Origin: an uncultured Ruminococcus sp.
Lineage (GTDB): Bacteria; Bacillota; Clostridia; Oscillospirales; Acutalibacteraceae
DNA: 40,544 bases
Reading direction: 5' to 3'
Assembly: GCA_902789345.1 (NCBI GenBank)
Contig: CADANT010000012.1
Coordinates: forward strand, 1-40,544
Made by a program: the position numbers and the translations under genes. A model generated the notes under the pieces. The model was not told the DNA's origin. It made no database searches and saw nothing but the letters and a program-made list of their open reading frames with translations. Of the stretch, positions 39,527-40,544 are shown one piece after another; positions within the stretch are counted from its first letter, which is position 1; each line of letters begins with the position of its first letter.

Positions 39527-40544
39527 ATGTTTACATTATTAAAGAGTGTAAGGGAATATAAGTGGGTATCTATAATTACTCCAATTTTAAAAATTGCCGA
39601 AGTAATTATGGAGGTGCTTATTCCCCTGTATATGGCAGACCTTATCGACTATGGTATAGATAAGGGCGATATGGATTATGTATGGAAAATGGGCTTAATA
39701 CTTGTTGGTTTCACTATATTGTCATTTACCTTTGGCGTAGTGGGAAGTATTACAGTGTCAAAGGCGGCAACAGGCTTCGCTAAAAACCTGCGTAAGGATA
39801 TGTTCTACAAAGTGCAGAATTATTCCTTTTCAAATATTGACAAGTTTTCAACCTCAAGTATAGTAACACGACTGACAACCGATGTAACCAATATTCAGAA
39901 CGCTTATCAAATGTCATTGGTTATAGCGGTGCGTGCGCCTATAATGTTTATAGTAGCTATTGTAGCTTCATTTACAATTAATGCACAGCTGGCGTGGGTG
40001 TATGTAGCCTGCGTGCCTATTATAGCTGTTGTAATGTTTATATTCATAAAGGTAGTAAACCCTATTTTCCGCAGAGTGTTTAAAACCTACGACAAGCTGA
40101 ATAATGTTGTTCAGGAAAATGTAAGAGGCATACGAGTAGTTAAGTCTTTTGTAAGAGAAGACTACGAAGTAAAGAAGTTCAAAGGCATATCGGGAATTAT
40201 ATTTAAGGATTTTGCAACGGCAGAAAAGCTTATGGCAGGAGCTTCGCCTGTTATGATGTTTTGTTTGTACGGAAGTATCATCCTGATTTCATGGTTTGGT
40301 GCAAGAATGATTATAGCGTCAGGCAATAACCCGCAGGTTGGCTTTACTACAGGTCAACTAATGAGCCTTATTACCTATGCTACACAAATTCTTATGAGCC
40401 TAATGATGGTAACAATGATTATTATTATGCTTACTATGTCAAAGGCGTCTATAGAGAGAGTTTCAGAAATATTGAACGAAGAAAGCGATATTCACTCTCC
40501 TGAAAATCCTGTAACAGAGGTAAAGAACGGTGACATATCATTCG
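39527..40544 (+). CDS. ABC exporter, permease-ATPase fusion (partial)
   Basis: The reading frame starts MFTLLKSVREYKWVSIITPI and stays open to the end of the window (339 codons). AGGAGG lies six bases before the ATG. It encodes a type IV ABC exporter transmembrane domain: about six hydrophobic helices, SSIVTRLTTDVTNIQNAYQM in the first coupling region, and QENVRGIRVVKSFVREDYE in the second. The nucleotide-binding domain would begin about where the window ends, so no Walker motifs are visible. It resembles one half of heterodimeric multidrug exporters of the YheI/YheH kind; a second half is expected downstream. Confidence 0.9.
   Translation, partial: MFTLLKSVREYKWVSIITPILKIAEVIMEVLIPLYMADLIDYGIDKGDMDYVWKMGLILVGFTILSFTFGVVGSITVSKAATGFAKNLRKDMFYKVQNYSFSNIDKFSTSSIVTRLTTDVTNIQNAYQMSLVIAVRAPIMFIVAIVASFTINAQLAWVYVACVPIIAVVMFIFIKVVNPIFRRVFKTYDKLNNVVQENVRGIRVVKSFVREDYEVKKFKGISGIIFKDFATAEKLMAGASPVMMFCLYGSIILISWFGARMIIASGNNPQVGFTTGQLMSLITYATQILMSLMMVTMIIIMLTMSKASIERVSEILNEESDIHSPENPVTEVKNGDISF

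Overview
The window looks like chromosome from a low-GC, spore-forming Clostridia bacterium, probably of the Ruminococcus/Oscillospiraceae type. The grounds are AT-rich intergenic DNA, AGGAGG-type ribosome binding sites, frequent TTG/GTG starts, a spoIIE gene and a rimP-nusA-ylxR-ylxQ-infB-rbfA-nrnA-truB cluster. I ran no database search; family names come from motifs and recalled family patterns.

Left chromosomal flank (1-1175): a tRNA-Leu(TAG) preceded by a decayed tRNA-Leu half-copy that sits behind the shared promoter, a membrane-anchor gene remnant, a HIT-family hydrolase gene, and a terminator that originally served a tRNA-Pro gene.

Integrated element (1176-21575): a perfect 45-bp direct repeat of the 3' half of tRNA-Pro(TGG) marks both ends of a roughly 20.4-kb integrative mobilizable element. 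The intact tRNA-Pro is at the right end, next to two tandem tyrosine recombinase genes. The mobility core (14.4-21.3 kb) holds a DUF6076-like gene, an excisionase-like HTH gene, a replication-type HTH gene, a relaxase accessory gene, a MobP3-like relaxase and the two integrases. No type IV secretion or coupling-protein gene is present, so transfer would need a helper. The cargo (1.5-14.4 kb) holds a SWIM zinc-finger gene with a small EF-hand-like gene, a small gene of unknown function behind a possible RNA leader, a TcmP-like/three-Cys radical-SAM-like gene pair, and a four-gene operon XRE regulator - SNF2 helicase - type III DNA methyltransferase (Mod) - type III restriction helicase/nuclease (Res). 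Remnants of a type I HsdR gene and of an HTH regulator lie beside the operon, which points to repeated replacement of defence cargo. Three copies of a ~34-bp repeat lie near the left end, at the cargo/core junction and near the right end.

Right chromosomal flank (21608-40544): spoIIE faces a YdcF-like membrane protein gene. Then comes a minus-strand zapA - U32 peptidase - dut operon. Divergent from it is the transcription/translation/ribosome-maturation operon rimP to truB. After that come a patatin-like lipase gene, a DHHW-family surface protein gene, and a MarR regulator followed by an ABC exporter gene that runs off the window.

The most interesting parts are the SNF2-extended type III restriction operon together with the convergent TcmP/radical-SAM pair, and the unusual tandem integrases, the second of which carries an extra C-terminal copy of its arm-binding domain.
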